Position numbers and translations under genes: made by a program
Part shown: one piece after another, positions 34,832 to 46,278 of the stretch
Numbering within the stretch: the stretch's first letter is position 1
How the letters are laid out: the number at the start of each line of letters is the position of its first letter
The notes under the pieces: generated by a model
The model's input: only the letters and a program-made list of their open reading frames with translations
Told to the model about the DNA's origin: nothing
Database searches by the model: none
DNA from: Seiridium cupressi
Taxonomy: Eukaryota; Ascomycota; Sordariomycetes; Amphisphaeriales; Sporocadaceae
Direction: 5' to 3'
Assembly: GCA_036674765.1 (NCBI GenBank)
Contig: JARVKI010000105.1
Span: 1 to 64,000, forward strand
Length of the DNA: 64,000 bases

Positions 34832-34860
34832 GGTACCTGGGTACCTGGGTACCTAGGTAC
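34832..34860. repeat. gggtacct tandem repeat
   Basis: Three and a half copies of the partly palindromic 8-mer gggtacct (ggtacc is its own complement), followed by taggtac and another ggtacc at 34875. Short arrays of this kind are seen in many ascomycete intergenic regions. Confidence 0.8.
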
Positions 34861-34892
34861 ATGTGAACAAATGGGTACCCTCGCGCGTAACC

Positions 34893-36071
34893 TCACGCGT
34901 AAGACTTGACCTGCTCCTCTGACCACTGCCAGAATTTCTGGGCAACGCCTAGGCCACCTTCAGACTCTGGCTTTGATCCCAGGGCCACGTCGTCCCGCAT
35001 CTCGCTGAAGCGACCCCAAGGAACAACTGTGATCTTAGTTAGCTAGCCATCCAAGACCATTGTATCAACACTTACTCCAGCTACCCGTCTTCTCCAACGA
35101 TACTTGCTCTGAGACTCCGGCAAAAAGCTCCGTGTACGCGCCATAAATGGGTGGATATGCGACGAGCCATTTGAGTAGAAATACCTGAATGCCATACATG
35201 TGACGGCCCAGGTCGGAGGCCAGGTTTCCAGGGTTTAATGCCTGGGAGACGGTGGTCAATGAACAATCCGTTGCTTCGATGGGATGATACATACAACACT
35301 GATGACTCCATCCTTGCGATGTCTTCGTGCAAACTCGGTGCTGTGATAATAATTTCCAGCCTTGCTCACGCCGTATTTACCACCCAGAGTGTTCATGACA
35401 AAACCATTGTCTTTGCTGTAATCAAGATTCTCAACGTCAAGACCGTTCTTCGGGCTGAGGAGCTCAGTAGCGGATGACGACACCCAGACGACACGCACTG
35501 AATCCTTCGGTGCCGTTTTCGCAGTCTCAACAAGCAGTGGCGTCAGGAGCTTCGTGAATAGAAATGGGCCTACACAGTTGGTTCCCAGCTGCAGTTCGTA
35601 TCCCTGGGCCGTCTTGCTGCCAGCGGGAGGCGACATGACGCCAGCGTTGTTGATTAACACATGTAGCTTTGTTTCCTTCGAGAGAAAAGTTTCGGCGGAC
35701 TTCTTGATGGTCGTCAAATCGCCTAGGTCGAGTTGCAAATGTTCCAACTTTCCAGTAGAAGTCGGATGGGCCTCCTTGATGTCGGCAATGGCTGCCAGAT
35801 TCCTTTCCTCGTTACGCGCTGCCGCCCAGACAGTGGCATTCTTGGAATACAAAACCTTGACGACTTCCCTACCAACACCGGCATTTGAGCCAGTCACAAG
35901 GTATACCTAGTGTTATCTGTCAGTCTGATGGTTCAAGCCTGGTGGAAACGAACATGGGCGTTGTTGAGATCGAGTGCGGTGCCATACTTTGCCAGACAAG
36001 TCTGGAATGTCCTCCTCGGTCCACTCCGGGGACGGAGGGTACATCTGACCTGGAATTGATATGCGAGTCAT
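34893..36071 (-). CDS. Short-chain dehydrogenase/reductase (SDR), Bli-4/retinol-dehydrogenase-like
   Basis: Four exons: 36071-35988, 35906-35295, 35241-35076 and 35026-34893, give 331 residues in one frame. The N-terminal lead MYPPSPEWTEEDIPDLSGKVYLVTG is typical of fungal light-induced-alcohol-dehydrogenase-like SDRs. The NAD(P)-binding motif TGSNAGVG, the NNAG motif (INNAGVM), the catalytic Ser region (WVSSSAT) and YGVSKAGN (YxxxK) are all present, followed by LNPGNLASDLGR. It should oxidise or reduce an alcohol/carbonyl with NAD(P)(H); the substrate is unknown. An ATG at 36044 (MYPPSPEW) is an alternative start. The last exon ends EEQVKSYA. Introns are 81, 53 and 49 nt with normal ends. 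No lesion. Confidence 0.85.
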
Positions 36072-36772
36072 ATTCACAAGACGTTTTACAATTGTGAGAG
36101 GAATCTATATTCGTGAAGTAAATCTAGCTGGTACAGTCAAAAGCTTGCAGACAGGACGACGTTGAAGCCAGCCTACGGGTAGCCCAATCAATCCGAAGCC
36201 CGGTGTCGGTGTTACGTGAGTCCGAACCCCCGTGTGCGATGGCGTCAATCAACTAAGGGCATACAAAGGTTTAGTAGTGAAGAAAACGTGACCGCCAATA
36301 TTCAATTCGGTCGTATGAGCTTGGCTCCAGACTTGCTATAGTCGCACAAACGATCGATCATTCCGATTGTGAAGTTAAATGATCCCTCCGTATGGAGCCC
36401 CAGCGGCCGCTGCACCTCACTTTTATTGGTCTTCTTCCACTATACCCACTGTAACAGACCAATAGAGACCTAAATTCCTCAAATCCCGCGTATGCATACT
36501 CTCAAAAGTTTTAGACTAATGGATGACACCGTAAGTTTTGTGGAACTAAATCGACGCTCTGACTTCAGCGATACGGGATGATATTATGGCCTAGGCCAAG
36601 TAGCAGACATGAAAGTAACAGGAAGTGAAAAGAGATGACCGTGTCCCTCTGATGAGACACCCACAGAGGGCCAGCCAATTCTAGCTGCTTGGCAGAGGCA
36701 AGGGTATCAGTAACTGCATCGATCTGTAACCCATTCATACGCGATCTTCCGATTAAGCTCGGGAGTTCCATA
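36072..36772. other. Intergenic region
   Basis: Between the SDR 5' end and the PhyH 3' end, so it contains the SDR promoter. Nothing else is recognised. Confidence 0.5.
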
Positions 36773-37648
36773 CTAGACGGGATGCGCGACATGCTTTGGA
36801 TACTGCTGCGACAAGTATCGAAAATCCCCCGCCAGGGCGAGATTCGCAACAGGATCCAGCCCCAATAACGTCTTCTGTTCCGGAGTCAGACTGTCTTGAA
36901 TGTCTTTCGGGAGCTTCGCCGTCCAGTTCACCTGCTGTCTGATGTGAGGGCAAGCGTAGTACCCAAACAGCAGCGCGCGATCTTGGTCCTTCGTCACGTT
37001 TGAGCCGCTGGTGTGCCACACGCGACCATCCAATGCGATGATATCGCCAGCCTTTGCCTCAAACGGAACAAGTAGCTCGGGTGCATTTTCCGGGAGCTCG
37101 TCTCTGGTGATGATCTTGTTTGACCCTGGAATGTACATTGTTGCGCCATTATCTTTGGTGACATCGGTGAGACACCTATGCTCATGGCCATGGTCACGAT
37201 CTTGTGCTCGATTACGTCCTGCGGGTCAGACTCACCAAATGACATTCATAGCTTGGACTCTCTTCCAAGGCTCCTCGAAGACAAGGCTCTGGTCGGAGTG
37301 CAAAGCCATGGACCGCGCCCCCGGCCTTGCGATGTTGGCAGTAAAGTTCGAGATGATGAACCCCTCTCCGAGAACACTCCTGGCCATCTCGAGCCCTGTG
37401 GGATGGAAGATGAGGTCTCTGAAAACCTTGTCAAGTTCCATCAGATAAAAGATGCGGACATTGCTGGGATTTGGGTCAAGGAATGATAAATAGGTGTCCT
37501 CTCCTCGTGCTTCAGCCGTTTCTTTGACTTTCCAAAGCTTCGCGAGGATTTCCGCCGCACGTTCTTTAGATATGAGGCTAGGAATTCGCACCCAGCCGTG
37601 CTCCTTCAAGTGCTCACGAGCCTCGGCGTACTGATCGTGTTCGGCCAT
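36773..37648 (-). CDS. Phytanoyl-CoA dioxygenase (PhyH) family oxygenase
   Basis: Two exons: 37648-37236 and 37175-36773, with a 60-nt intron (gtgagt...gcatag), encode 271 residues. The double-stranded beta-helix Fe(II)/2-oxoglutarate oxygenase signature is visible: LHSDQS at 116-121 (HxD, H117 and D119), GATMYIPGSNK at 148-158, AKAGDIIALDGRVWHTSG with the distal His at 192, and a later Arg (DRALLFGYY) that would bind 2-oxoglutarate. The ATG at 37648 is preferred to the one 13 codons upstream because MAEHDQYAEAREHLKEHGWVRIPSL is the usual start. PhyH-family enzymes in fungi hydroxylate or desaturate lipids and secondary metabolites. Substrate unknown. It lies 0.7 kb from the SDR on the same strand. 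Confidence 0.85.
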
Positions 37649-40429
37649 GATAGTGTCGTTAGAATCGAATGAACCCACAGCACACAAGAATAGGGCTCAA
37701 CAGAGACCACCGTCCTACAAGACTATGTCAACTTTGGAGTGAAATTGGAGGTCAAACAGAAATTCTCTGCATCTTTCGAAATCCAACCCCGCTCCAGCCA
37801 TAGATTGTGAGTGGACAGCTTGGGCGTCGAAGGCCCGAGAGCCTCGCCAAAGGGAAATAATATGCCGACCATCATTCTCGCCAATCAGCTCGACGTCGCG
37901 CCGACGAGGGGAAGGATGAACATGCAGCACTGCGTCGCATTCGAATTATTGATGTGACGGTAGTGATGTTGTACACCAGCTACGCTGTGAGAAAGTAGTC
38001 ATTGGCAGACATCATACCTCTAGTCATCGCCGGAGAATCCGACTTATGTTCGCTATTTTCGTTGAGGCTTGGGTATTGTTCGTATGACCAGGAAATTGAC
38101 TGAGTCATCATCAGATGCGCTCTCCAGGTAGTAGTCCTTTCCATGGCATACATTTGCAATTTCTTCCCACAGAACCTCAGACGTAGACCCTCCGATACGT
38201 AAACTTGGTGTCTCTGTCTACTGTTCCTTCTTCTTCCATTCTTGCCCTTCTTGTCTCCCTTCCCCTTTCACTCGTCCGCTGGTTGTTCATTGGCGGCGGC
38301 TTTGACCATAATGAGGCAAAGTATGGACGAGATAATGGAAAAACTCACGACAAATTGAGATCAAATTACTGGCAGGTAAACCATAAGTCTTATTTGCATA
38401 CTTTATCTTGATGACTTAAATACATACGGAGGCTCGGTAATCCAGATTATCCGAAGCAACGGAGCTGTCACATGCGCACACCACAGACATGCCATTCATT
38501 ACCACGCGGCATGTATTCATCGCTGCGGCAAAAGTCCAAGTGGTGCTAGCTGCAGGGGGCCCATGTCGGTAAGACCATGCGGTTGGAAATTCTACCTACC
38601 TAGCAATTTAATTGAAGAGTCGCCTTTTCCAAATGATGAGAAGTACGCGCAGTGATCGTTTGAGAAGCAACGTTGGATGTGGAGGACGATGCTCTCTCCT
38701 CCAAACGGCGGGGTTTAGAGGAGTCTGCGGAGCCATGTTGTACGCGGATACAGTGGACCTCGGGAGTCTCCCGTGGACTTTAATGATCGACCTGCAAATT
38801 CCACGCACGTTTGCGAGCTTTGTTATTTCGCGATACTCGACCTATCAACCCTTCCCAAATCCATACCTGATTGTTCATAGTAATAGAATTTTCGTACCTG
38901 ACGATGACCCGCGACATCAATATTGTGATAGTCTGGTCCGAAACGGATATCCCGAGATTTTTGACTCGCGTTGACCAGTTAGCGTCTCAATAGCAATGAC
39001 CGATACCATAGTTCGGCTCTTGGCAGCAGGGACTGGGGAAGAACCGCAATGTGATGAATTTTTTTCAGCATTCGGGTTTCTCGGTAAGGCTCTGCACACC
39101 AGACATAGAGGTCGACAACTTCGGGTCGTTTGTTCGATGCCATGCCATGGGCAATGGATGGCAAATCGCCAAACTCACGGTATATGGATCTCTTCAATTT
39201 GCAAGCCCTCCACTACTTTCGGTGCCAGAAAAGCTGACCATTGGCAGATAAACTTTCCGCATCTGCAGATCCGTGAACTCGGGGAATCCTAGTTGACCGT
39301 TGCATATATTGCTCGGAAGCGAGTTTATGAATGTGATCCCGGGTGTAATGACGACCGGGACGACTAGTAGATTGTTTTAGACTACAACGGGCCTAGTTGG
39401 CCACGGTTTCAGCGCAAAACGAAGTACCGGCACTGGCTCTACTGTCTCGGACGCGCGAGGCGTTCGGCTTGGATGACGAGTCCATCACACAAGCTGCCCG
39501 TTCTCGACGCTAGACTAGACCACTTGAGGTTGGCGTCTGCCATCTAATCGAATCGCACGCGTGGGCCCCTTTCATGCTTTCGTACTCGTCGCAAGCAATG
39601 GCGGCAGCTACCTCAAGATGACAGCACCAACGGCGTCGTAAACCACACCCGTTTGTTCCCAGCCGGTGGCGCTTTATGGTTGATTGCATTCGCCCGCGAC
39701 CGTCAATGAACTACTGATAGTCGAGGAGGCACTCGTGATTAGTATACTACTGCCAAGTCTTTGAGGCACGCGACAGTCCTCGTGCAGAACTACTATTTCT
39801 GGTAAGTGTCTTGGATATTGAAGATAAGTTCACCGTTTTGCTTGGCTAAAGCTCTTGGCAACTGTGCTACTGCTTCGAGTCCCACTGCAATAAGCCGAAG
39901 TCCGCGAAGCTTCGTTCCCGTACGGCAGGATGTCGTGGCTGACCGCTATGGATGTGCCGACAAAGTCTGCACTCGACAGCTTCCGTGGCTTGATATATAT
40001 ACACGAAGCTTGAGGAATGGCTGGTTCATACGCACTCCAGGTCAGTGTACCTTGCCCGAAGTGTCGGATCCTCGGATCCCGCTCATATATCCATGCGAGC
40101 CACGAGTATCTGCTCCACTCTAGCTCCCTATGTGGGGCGACTTGCGCGTTGCAGAGGAGCTCATTCATCACCGAACTATTAATGGTGGGTATGTTGATCT
40201 TTTACGCTGTTTGATATTAGAGGTGGGCGAGTCGCTTGCCTCGTAATGGCAGTTGATTTCTCTACTTCTTCGTTTTCGTCTCTCCTTATCACTACTCCTT
40301 ACAACTTGTCTGTTTGGGCAGATACTCTCTTTCGTTTTCTGGTGGTGCTGCTATCTTCTTTACACACTCCGAACCATCCAAGGACTCAGCGGTTCTCTTG
40401 ATTCTGTGAACGAATCTTCAGCATCAATC
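37649..40429. other. Long gene-poor region
   Basis: 2.8 kb without a supported gene. Small ORFs at 38612-38974 (+), 38996-39292 (+) and 40171-39830 (-) lack domains and overlap one another on both strands. A pyrimidine-rich stretch at 40250-40330 probably belongs to the promoter/5' UTR of the PAP2-like gene. Confidence 0.5.
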
Positions 40430-41769
40430 ATGGCTGGAAAGGGGGACGATTGGAGGGGAATGGTAATATGGAAAATGCCAGAATGGGTTGAACCTGTGGT
40501 ATGTATGAGATTTTGGTCATACCGCGAGCCTAGCTTCTGACATAGACACAGGGCATCGTATCGATCCTACTCACTGCCATGTTCATCACTCGGCGGAGGA
40601 ATTTCTCGATTTTCGACCGAAAGGGAGCAAGCTACCGGCCTTTGATTACCCAGGAGGACTCCCCGAGAACGTCGGATGATACGGACTATACCTACTCCCC
40701 GAAGCCAAATCCGGAATGCCCGCCAAAACGCAGGCGTATCCTCGGACTATGGACAGTTTTGACCCCGAACTCGAGCCGCTTTTCGAAGCACTTCCACTCG
40801 CGGATCCTCCAGAAGTACCCGTTCTTAGTTGAGATGTTCTACTGGGTTATCACCTACTTCTTCTATCGCATGACCGCCTATCTATCTGCAATATGGTATG
40901 GCAGCACCGAGAGTCTGTGGCTCAACGCACAGGAGCATGGGATCGCCCTGCTCGAATCCGAGGCCTGGGCACTAGGCGCAACCTCGACCAACACCAACCG
41001 TTGGATTGAGTGGCGTGTTCAGCAGTGGTTCGTCGAGGGCGCCCAGGCCGGCGATATCCGACGTCTCCTGTTGACTATTCTGAACCGTGCCTACGCTCTG
41101 ATCCACATCCCCGGCACCGTGGGCTTCATCGCATACTACTACTACGTGGCGCCAAATCACACCCGGTTCTCTACCGTGCGTCGAACCATGTCTCTTCTCA
41201 ACCTTTTCGCCTTCTTCACTTTTACCGTCTATCCCTGCATGCCGCCGCGGCTGCTGCCCAAGGAGTATGGCTTCATCGACACCGTCAACGCCGAGGACGC
41301 CGCCAGCGTCTTCATGAGCGGAAAGTACGTCAACAAGCTTGCCGCGATGCCGAGCATGCATTTCGGCTACGCGTTCTGCATCGGCTGCGTGTTCATCTAT
41401 GAGAGTGGGTTTTTGAGGCAGTGGTGTCGGCTCTCGAACAAGAAGGCCGACCTGGATGAAATCCACGATATCGAGACACCGGAATATTTGAAGGAGCCGC
41501 CACAGGAAGGTGGCTCGGATCAGCAGCGCTCGGCGATTGCGCGCATCTTGTTTTTGGTTGTGGGCGTTCTATACCCGTCATTTATTTTGCTTTGTATCGT
41601 GGCTACTGCGAACCACTATATCCTGGATGCCGTCGCGGCGGCTTTTGTGGTTCTGTTGGCGTATACGTGTAACAGGATGCTCCTTAATTTCTTGGTGCTC
41701 GAGGACTGGCTGCTCTGGGCCTGGAGGCTGGAGAAGCCAGAACCTACGACTGGGAAGAGGTTTAGCTAG
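40430..41769 (+). CDS. PAP2-superfamily integral membrane protein (Aur1/Ipt1-like)
   Basis: Two exons: 40430-40498 and 40552-41769, with a 53-nt intron (gtatgt...acacag), give 428 residues. Exon 1 is added because it supplies an ATG and reads in frame into GIVSILLTAMFITRRR. Multiple membrane helices are visible. The PAP2 phosphotransferase signatures are present: AAMPSMHFGYAF with the general-acid His at about 293, and ATANHYILDAVAA with the second His at about 378 and Asp at about 382. Aur1 and relatives transfer phosphoinositol to ceramide in the Golgi, and other members are lipid phosphatases or of unknown role. The protein lacks enough other landmarks to be called AUR1 itself. Frame intact. 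Confidence 0.8.
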
Positions 41770-42343
41770 ACAGCGTTTCTTTCTCTAGCATATTAGATAT
41801 TTTTAAATAATGATTTACCAATACGTGATAGTTCTCGTAGGCGGTGACGTAGAGGTCAAACGTCTCTCTTCAACGTTGACCGTCAGATATAAGGATTCTC
41901 GCATGTGGTACAGTCGGTAACGGTTGGGGGTAGTGGGCCCTGATGTGGGTTCTTATGTCTTCATGATAGGATTTATATTGTAATCTGAAGCTCACTAATG
42001 CCAGATGGGCCTGTCAAAAGATTATTGGCCCTGTCTAAACCCGATGGGCGCTCCAGTCCCATTTCCCATTGCGCCTGTTATTGATGCTAAGATATGATAA
42101 TGCAGCCCCTGGCTACGTCGGCATGCTCTTAGAGCCGCCACCTCGACGGATGAATCGTACCAAGGTTGCATTCCATAGCCATTTAGCATTGTTCGATCGT
42201 TGCCGTAGATATCATATGAACATTCCCTTACGGAAACGTCAGTTACACCAACTCGTTGTGATAGTCGGTCTAGCCTCAATCTTCATACCCTATTTCGGTG
42301 GTCGCCGCGGTCTGGACATGATCGAAAATACTTCATCAGCGCT
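41770..42343. other. Convergent 3' spacer
   Basis: Between two convergent genes. Short ORFs only, with AT-rich 3' flank at 41790-41830. Confidence 0.5.
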
Positions 42344-43317
42344 TTAGTAGATCAGCTGGTCGTCGTAGGCTCGTACACTCTCCAAGTAATCCCGGACTTG
42401 GTTGATATCCTTGCACACTGTTCCACTCGTTAGTATTTATTCATCTTCTATCGTTGGTCAGTACTGCATACCATGCTTGGCATCCCAACCATCGGAGCCG
42501 CTGTTGTCATCCGGGAAGGTAGTGGCTTTGCCCTCTAGGGCGGTATCGGCAGCACACAAGATGGACTGACGCATGTAACTGAAGCAGTGGATCATGTGCC
42601 AATGGTGATCGTCTGGAATCGGGTGGCCCGATGAAAGCCCTGAATACGTCTGGACAATGGCCCACAGGCAGTGTAGCTGATGTGTCATGGAAGTGGTGAA
42701 CACGGTCGTGCCCTCATCCCATTCGATAGGGTGTGGGAGGTCGTGATACTTCTTTGGGTCGTCGATCAACTGGAAACCCATGCCGACTGGTGGGCGGTGT
42801 TAGTAATGCCGTCATCATGGCAACAATACCAGAGAGAACTTACGAGGCATAAGTTTGTTCCACTTGTCAAGTACTTCGGGTTTGAAGAACTCGGATGTGT
42901 TATAAGGTGCATATTCCTCCTCATGCACGAAAGTTGTAATCTGCTCGGAAACTATAGGCGAGGTCAGCGTTTGCCCATGATACTCTCCCGTGGTGAGTGG
43001 TAGAGGGGTTTCATCTTACACTTTGGACTCCACCCCGTGATATCTCCTCCGAAATCGTAAGGCTTGACGGCCGTTTTGCTGTAGTAGGTCCGAACAACGA
43101 AACCCAGTATGATCAAAAGTAGGGTCGTGTCGATTAGCCACCGCCACGAGCTCATGAATTCACATATCCTGCCGGCTCTTGACCGCCTCGTTGGCCTCGA
43201 GAGATCTACATCGTGCCATTGCTTCGCCTCGTCCATCAACGACTCGACCTCTGTGCTTGACCGACTATCGCCGTCGTCCAGCGGCATGTTTTCGTACTTG
43301 TGTTGTTTCGACCCCAT
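42344..43317 (-). CDS. UstYa-like oxidase / mycotoxin biosynthesis protein (DUF3328)
   Basis: Four exons: 43317-43020, 42951-42844, 42786-42472 and 42417-42344, with introns of 68, 57 and 54 nt, give 264 residues. The N-terminus is hydrophilic, followed by one membrane helix (about 60-76, WLIDTTLLLIILGFVV). The lumenal domain contains both HxxHC motifs that define the family: HQLHC at 171-175 and HMIHC at 199-203 (followed by FSYMRQSILCAAD). UstYa-type proteins catalyse oxidative cyclisation of ribosomal peptides (ustiloxin, phomopsin, asperipin) and act in other metabolite pathways such as cyclochlorotine. The two motifs bind metal. All exons are intact. No repetitive precursor gene lies within 5 kb, so the substrate is unknown. 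Confidence 0.88.
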
Positions 43318-44346
43318 CGCGAGTCTTGCTAATGTGGAATTGGTTCTCCGTGTTCTTGGCTAGCAGGAATGAGAGAGATTGAGAGTTTTTGAGCGGGTTG
43401 ATTATATCAGTGAGGACGTCCCAAGCCTGCAGGAGTGGCAGGCCGATCCCATCTTATTGTCTCTTCCACCCCCTTGCGGTCGCGACAACAGCGCTCGTCC
43501 CATGTCTGTTCGTCCTGTCTTGGGATCGCCCGTTGCAGACTGCTGAGGGTGCATCTGCAGGCGTTTGAAGCGTGATCTGAGACTGGCGCTTTGCGGGGTG
43601 CAGCCGAAACGTGAAGCGGCAGGGGTCGAGATGTTTCAGCGATTTAAGCTTGAAAAGTAGCTTCGCGAGAGCACCGGCTTCGACAAATATGTACAAAATG
43701 AACTCTCAATCTCCGAATGATGATTCACATAGTCGATATCGCCTATATTTGAATTCTGCAGAAGATACACGCGCTTCAAGTCGGCCAACACAGTATTTCT
43801 TCCAATTGCTGCGAGTCCTGGTCAGAAGTGTCGCGACGAGGTCGCTGCGACGCATTGCTAAGCGTGTGCCCCACTTGGTGGTTTTCAGTCGGGTTTCATC
43901 TTGCCAAGCTTCAGCTTCAAAGCAACTTCAGATCACCCTCACGTCTAGACAATCCTGGAAGGCCAATCAACATCGCTAATACGGATGATCTGAGTAGGCT
44001 TTGGTAAAAGCGACCTGGGTCCAACTGTCAGGAACCGACTGGGGCAGTGGGCTAGTGGCCTAACACGAGAAACCGGAAATACAAGGCAAAAATACGGTTG
44101 ACTCCGAGTTGAAGCGCCTCAAGTTGCCTTTGTTCATGTATCTGGCTTAGTGTCCATCGTAACAGTATGTGTAACGATAGGGTGTATCCATCAAATGATG
44201 CCTATAGAGTAGCAGCTGGATCTTCTCGGCGTGTAATCTAGGCAGTTCAATTTGTTACAACCCATCCATCTATGGCAGTGTTCTGGAAAAAGTCTATTCT
44301 CTGTTGTCTCCATCCCCCAGATGGCATGCTTCGAGTGCCAGAGAGA
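43318..44346. other. Intergenic region
   Basis: Holds the UstYa-like promoter. A 122-codon ORF at 43611-43979 (+) has no domain and is not called. Confidence 0.5.
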
Positions 44347-45540
44347 TCATACACCGAGCTCGGCTAATGCTTCCTCAACAGTGAATCTCCATTCCCTAGC
44401 CCTTTCAAGCTTTTGTCCCCGTGGGCAAACCTCGACAATTGCCCGCACAAAATTCAGTACTCTCAAGATTGCCTTGTGAGGCATCTGAGTCTTCACATTG
44501 AGGTCTGATAAAAGTCTCGGATCTCGCTCTCCACAGAGCGTGGTAAAGATGTCTTTGAACAGTCTATCCCGCTCCATCAGCGATTCCTTGGATTCATCTT
44601 TCGCGCTCCACAGGAAACCTCCTCCGGGACTCCATAACGGCAGAGGCAAAACTGCGGCAAATTCCCAATCCAGGACGGCCGTGATCTGAAGAGTCCTGGG
44701 GTCGCACATGATGTTGCCGAAGTGCAGGTCTTTGTGCGTCAGTATGTACCGGGTGCCGTCCAGCTCAGCCGAACGATCGTTCAAAAAGGCCATGAAAGCC
44801 CCGAGTCGAGGAACCATGTCCCGCATCCACTCGAGAGATTGATGATTCCCAATGTTCCTAATGTACTTCTCTATGTGCCCTATGACGTAGGTGGTATAAA
44901 AGCTGAAAGGGCCACATACATTGAGGGAGTCGACAGTCTCGTCGCTGCCCCAGTATTCGGCGATCTCGGGATCTTGCCAAAACGTTTCTGCCAATACTCG
45001 ACCAGGCACAGTCTTGCCGCTCTCATCGAGACTGAGCCCACCCGAATGATGCCATTCGTGACGATGGAGGTCAATGAGGTAATCAGTGAGCTGATCAATA
45101 AGGTGTTTAAGCTTTGCGTCGTCGAGCGTGTCGTATATGGTATCGATGCTAACACCATGCATTTTCTCAAGCAGAGTGTACTCGTACCCTATGGCGTTAT
45201 CCTCGGTGGCATCGAATCGGACTACCGCGGGAATAGGAATGCTAGTATTATCTCGCACCCACTTCATTGCCGCAACCTCATTCATTGTTTTTATACGAGG
45301 AATATGTCTCCCTGACACCCTTAGAACTAGGGAAACAGAGCCATCCGGCTCATTTGGCTGTGCATGCCCTAATGCCCAGGCCGACTCTGCAGAGAAGGTG
45401 ACAAGGTATATGGTGTGGTAGGCGGCGGTGGTGATGAGTGGTTTTACTGCAGTCGGTTCTGGTAGAGACAATTCCGACATGAGCTTTCGTATGGCATTCT
45501 CAGACAAGGCTGGAGGCAAATACAGCTTTGGGTCGGCCAT
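44347..45540 (-). CDS. Aminoglycoside phosphotransferase-fold kinase (APH family)
   Basis: Single-exon ORF of 397 residues from the ATG at 45540 (MADPKLYLPPALSE). The frame stays open upstream to 45798, but that part carries a gtgagt donor and looks like 5' UTR. Motifs of the APH/choline-kinase fold are visible: SLVLRVSG (beta-3 Lys region, atypical), catalytic loop HKDLHFGNIM (Brenner-type HxDxxxxN) and VLDWEFA (DFG equivalent). These proteins phosphorylate small molecules or are inactive relatives. They form large families in filamentous fungi, where no aminoglycoside role is implied. No lesion is seen. The substrate cannot be inferred. Confidence 0.82.
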   Translation of the reverse strand: MADPKLYLPPALSENAIRKLMSELSLPEPTAVKPLITTAAYHTIYLVTFSAESAWALGHAQPNEPDGSVSLVLRVSGRHIPRIKTMNEVAAMKWVRDNTSIPIPAVVRFDATEDNAIGYEYTLLEKMHGVSIDTIYDTLDDAKLKHLIDQLTDYLIDLHRHEWHHSGGLSLDESGKTVPGRVLAETFWQDPEIAEYWGSDETVDSLNVCGPFSFYTTYVIGHIEKYIRNIGNHQSLEWMRDMVPRLGAFMAFLNDRSAELDGTRYILTHKDLHFGNIMCDPRTLQITAVLDWEFAAVLPLPLWSPGGGFLWSAKDESKESLMERDRLFKDIFTTLCGERDPRLLSDLNVKTQMPHKAILRVLNFVRAIVEVCPRGQKLERAREWRFTVEEALAELGV

Positions 45541-46278
45541 TGTCGTTTGACCCACGATTTGCAGCCTCGCAGTTTCGATAACTTGTGCCTCAAGGATTGA
45601 AGGTGACCAACCCACTTGAACTATGGTGTGGCGTGGCTGTGATGAGCTGTCGACTTGATTACGCTTATTGACTTGCCTCAACTTTATATATCCGTAGTTT
45701 AATGTTGATCGAACACTCACGCGATGACCCAGTGATATTCGCGGTCTTGGCCATGAAAGGACCCGAATAGCTGGAACTGCGGCTCCAGTGCGACCCATTT
45801 AGCTACATGTAGCCCGGCAATCACCTGCCATAAGGGGCCATGGTGCGTCCTTCAGGTATGCATTGTGCGATCCAATTGGCTTCCCCCCATGACTCATCGA
45901 GTATAGATCCAGTCTATCATCTTGAACCATCTTGAATCACCTTGAAGATCTCGAAATTGCAAGTAATATTGAGTAGGAGGGCTTTACGAGACGAAAACAA
46001 GCTTTCGCATGCCCTTAGCGCGACCCGTGTCAACGAAAATTTAGAGCGAGCGTATTGGAGGTGCCTTTGGCGTTTGTAGCGCAAACCCCGCCAAAAAGTT
46101 AGTGGGCAGCACCGAGCTCACAACCATCAACGTGCCTCCATCTCAGTGACAAATTCCAGTCTCAGTCAGTTTGTTGCATGTCACCAAATCAACCTTCTGA
46201 CGGGTTTGATCAGTTGTATTATTTCAGATCTAAAGCTGATCTTCGGTATTAATCCTAAGATTCTATTGCGACTCAACC
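45541..46278. other. Intergenic region
   Basis: Includes the APH 5' leader (with a possible intron near 45720) and the 3' flank of the next gene. Nothing else is recognised. Confidence 0.5.

Larger units (their letters stand above)
34085..34892. other. Spacer with short repeats
   Basis: Contains the likely promoter of the minus-strand coiled-coil gene, including a TG/GGT-rich tract around 34200-34450, a direct repeat (34690 and 34754) and a gggtacct tandem run. A minus-strand 74-codon ORF (34685-34461) has a protein-like look but no known domain. Confidence 0.5.

Noticed and set aside
38205..39292. Several 60-120-codon ORFs in the 37.6-40.4 kb spacer, one with a hydrophobic start
   Set aside because: No signal-peptide cleavage context, no domain, no repeated core peptide as a RiPP precursor for the UstYa-like enzyme would have.
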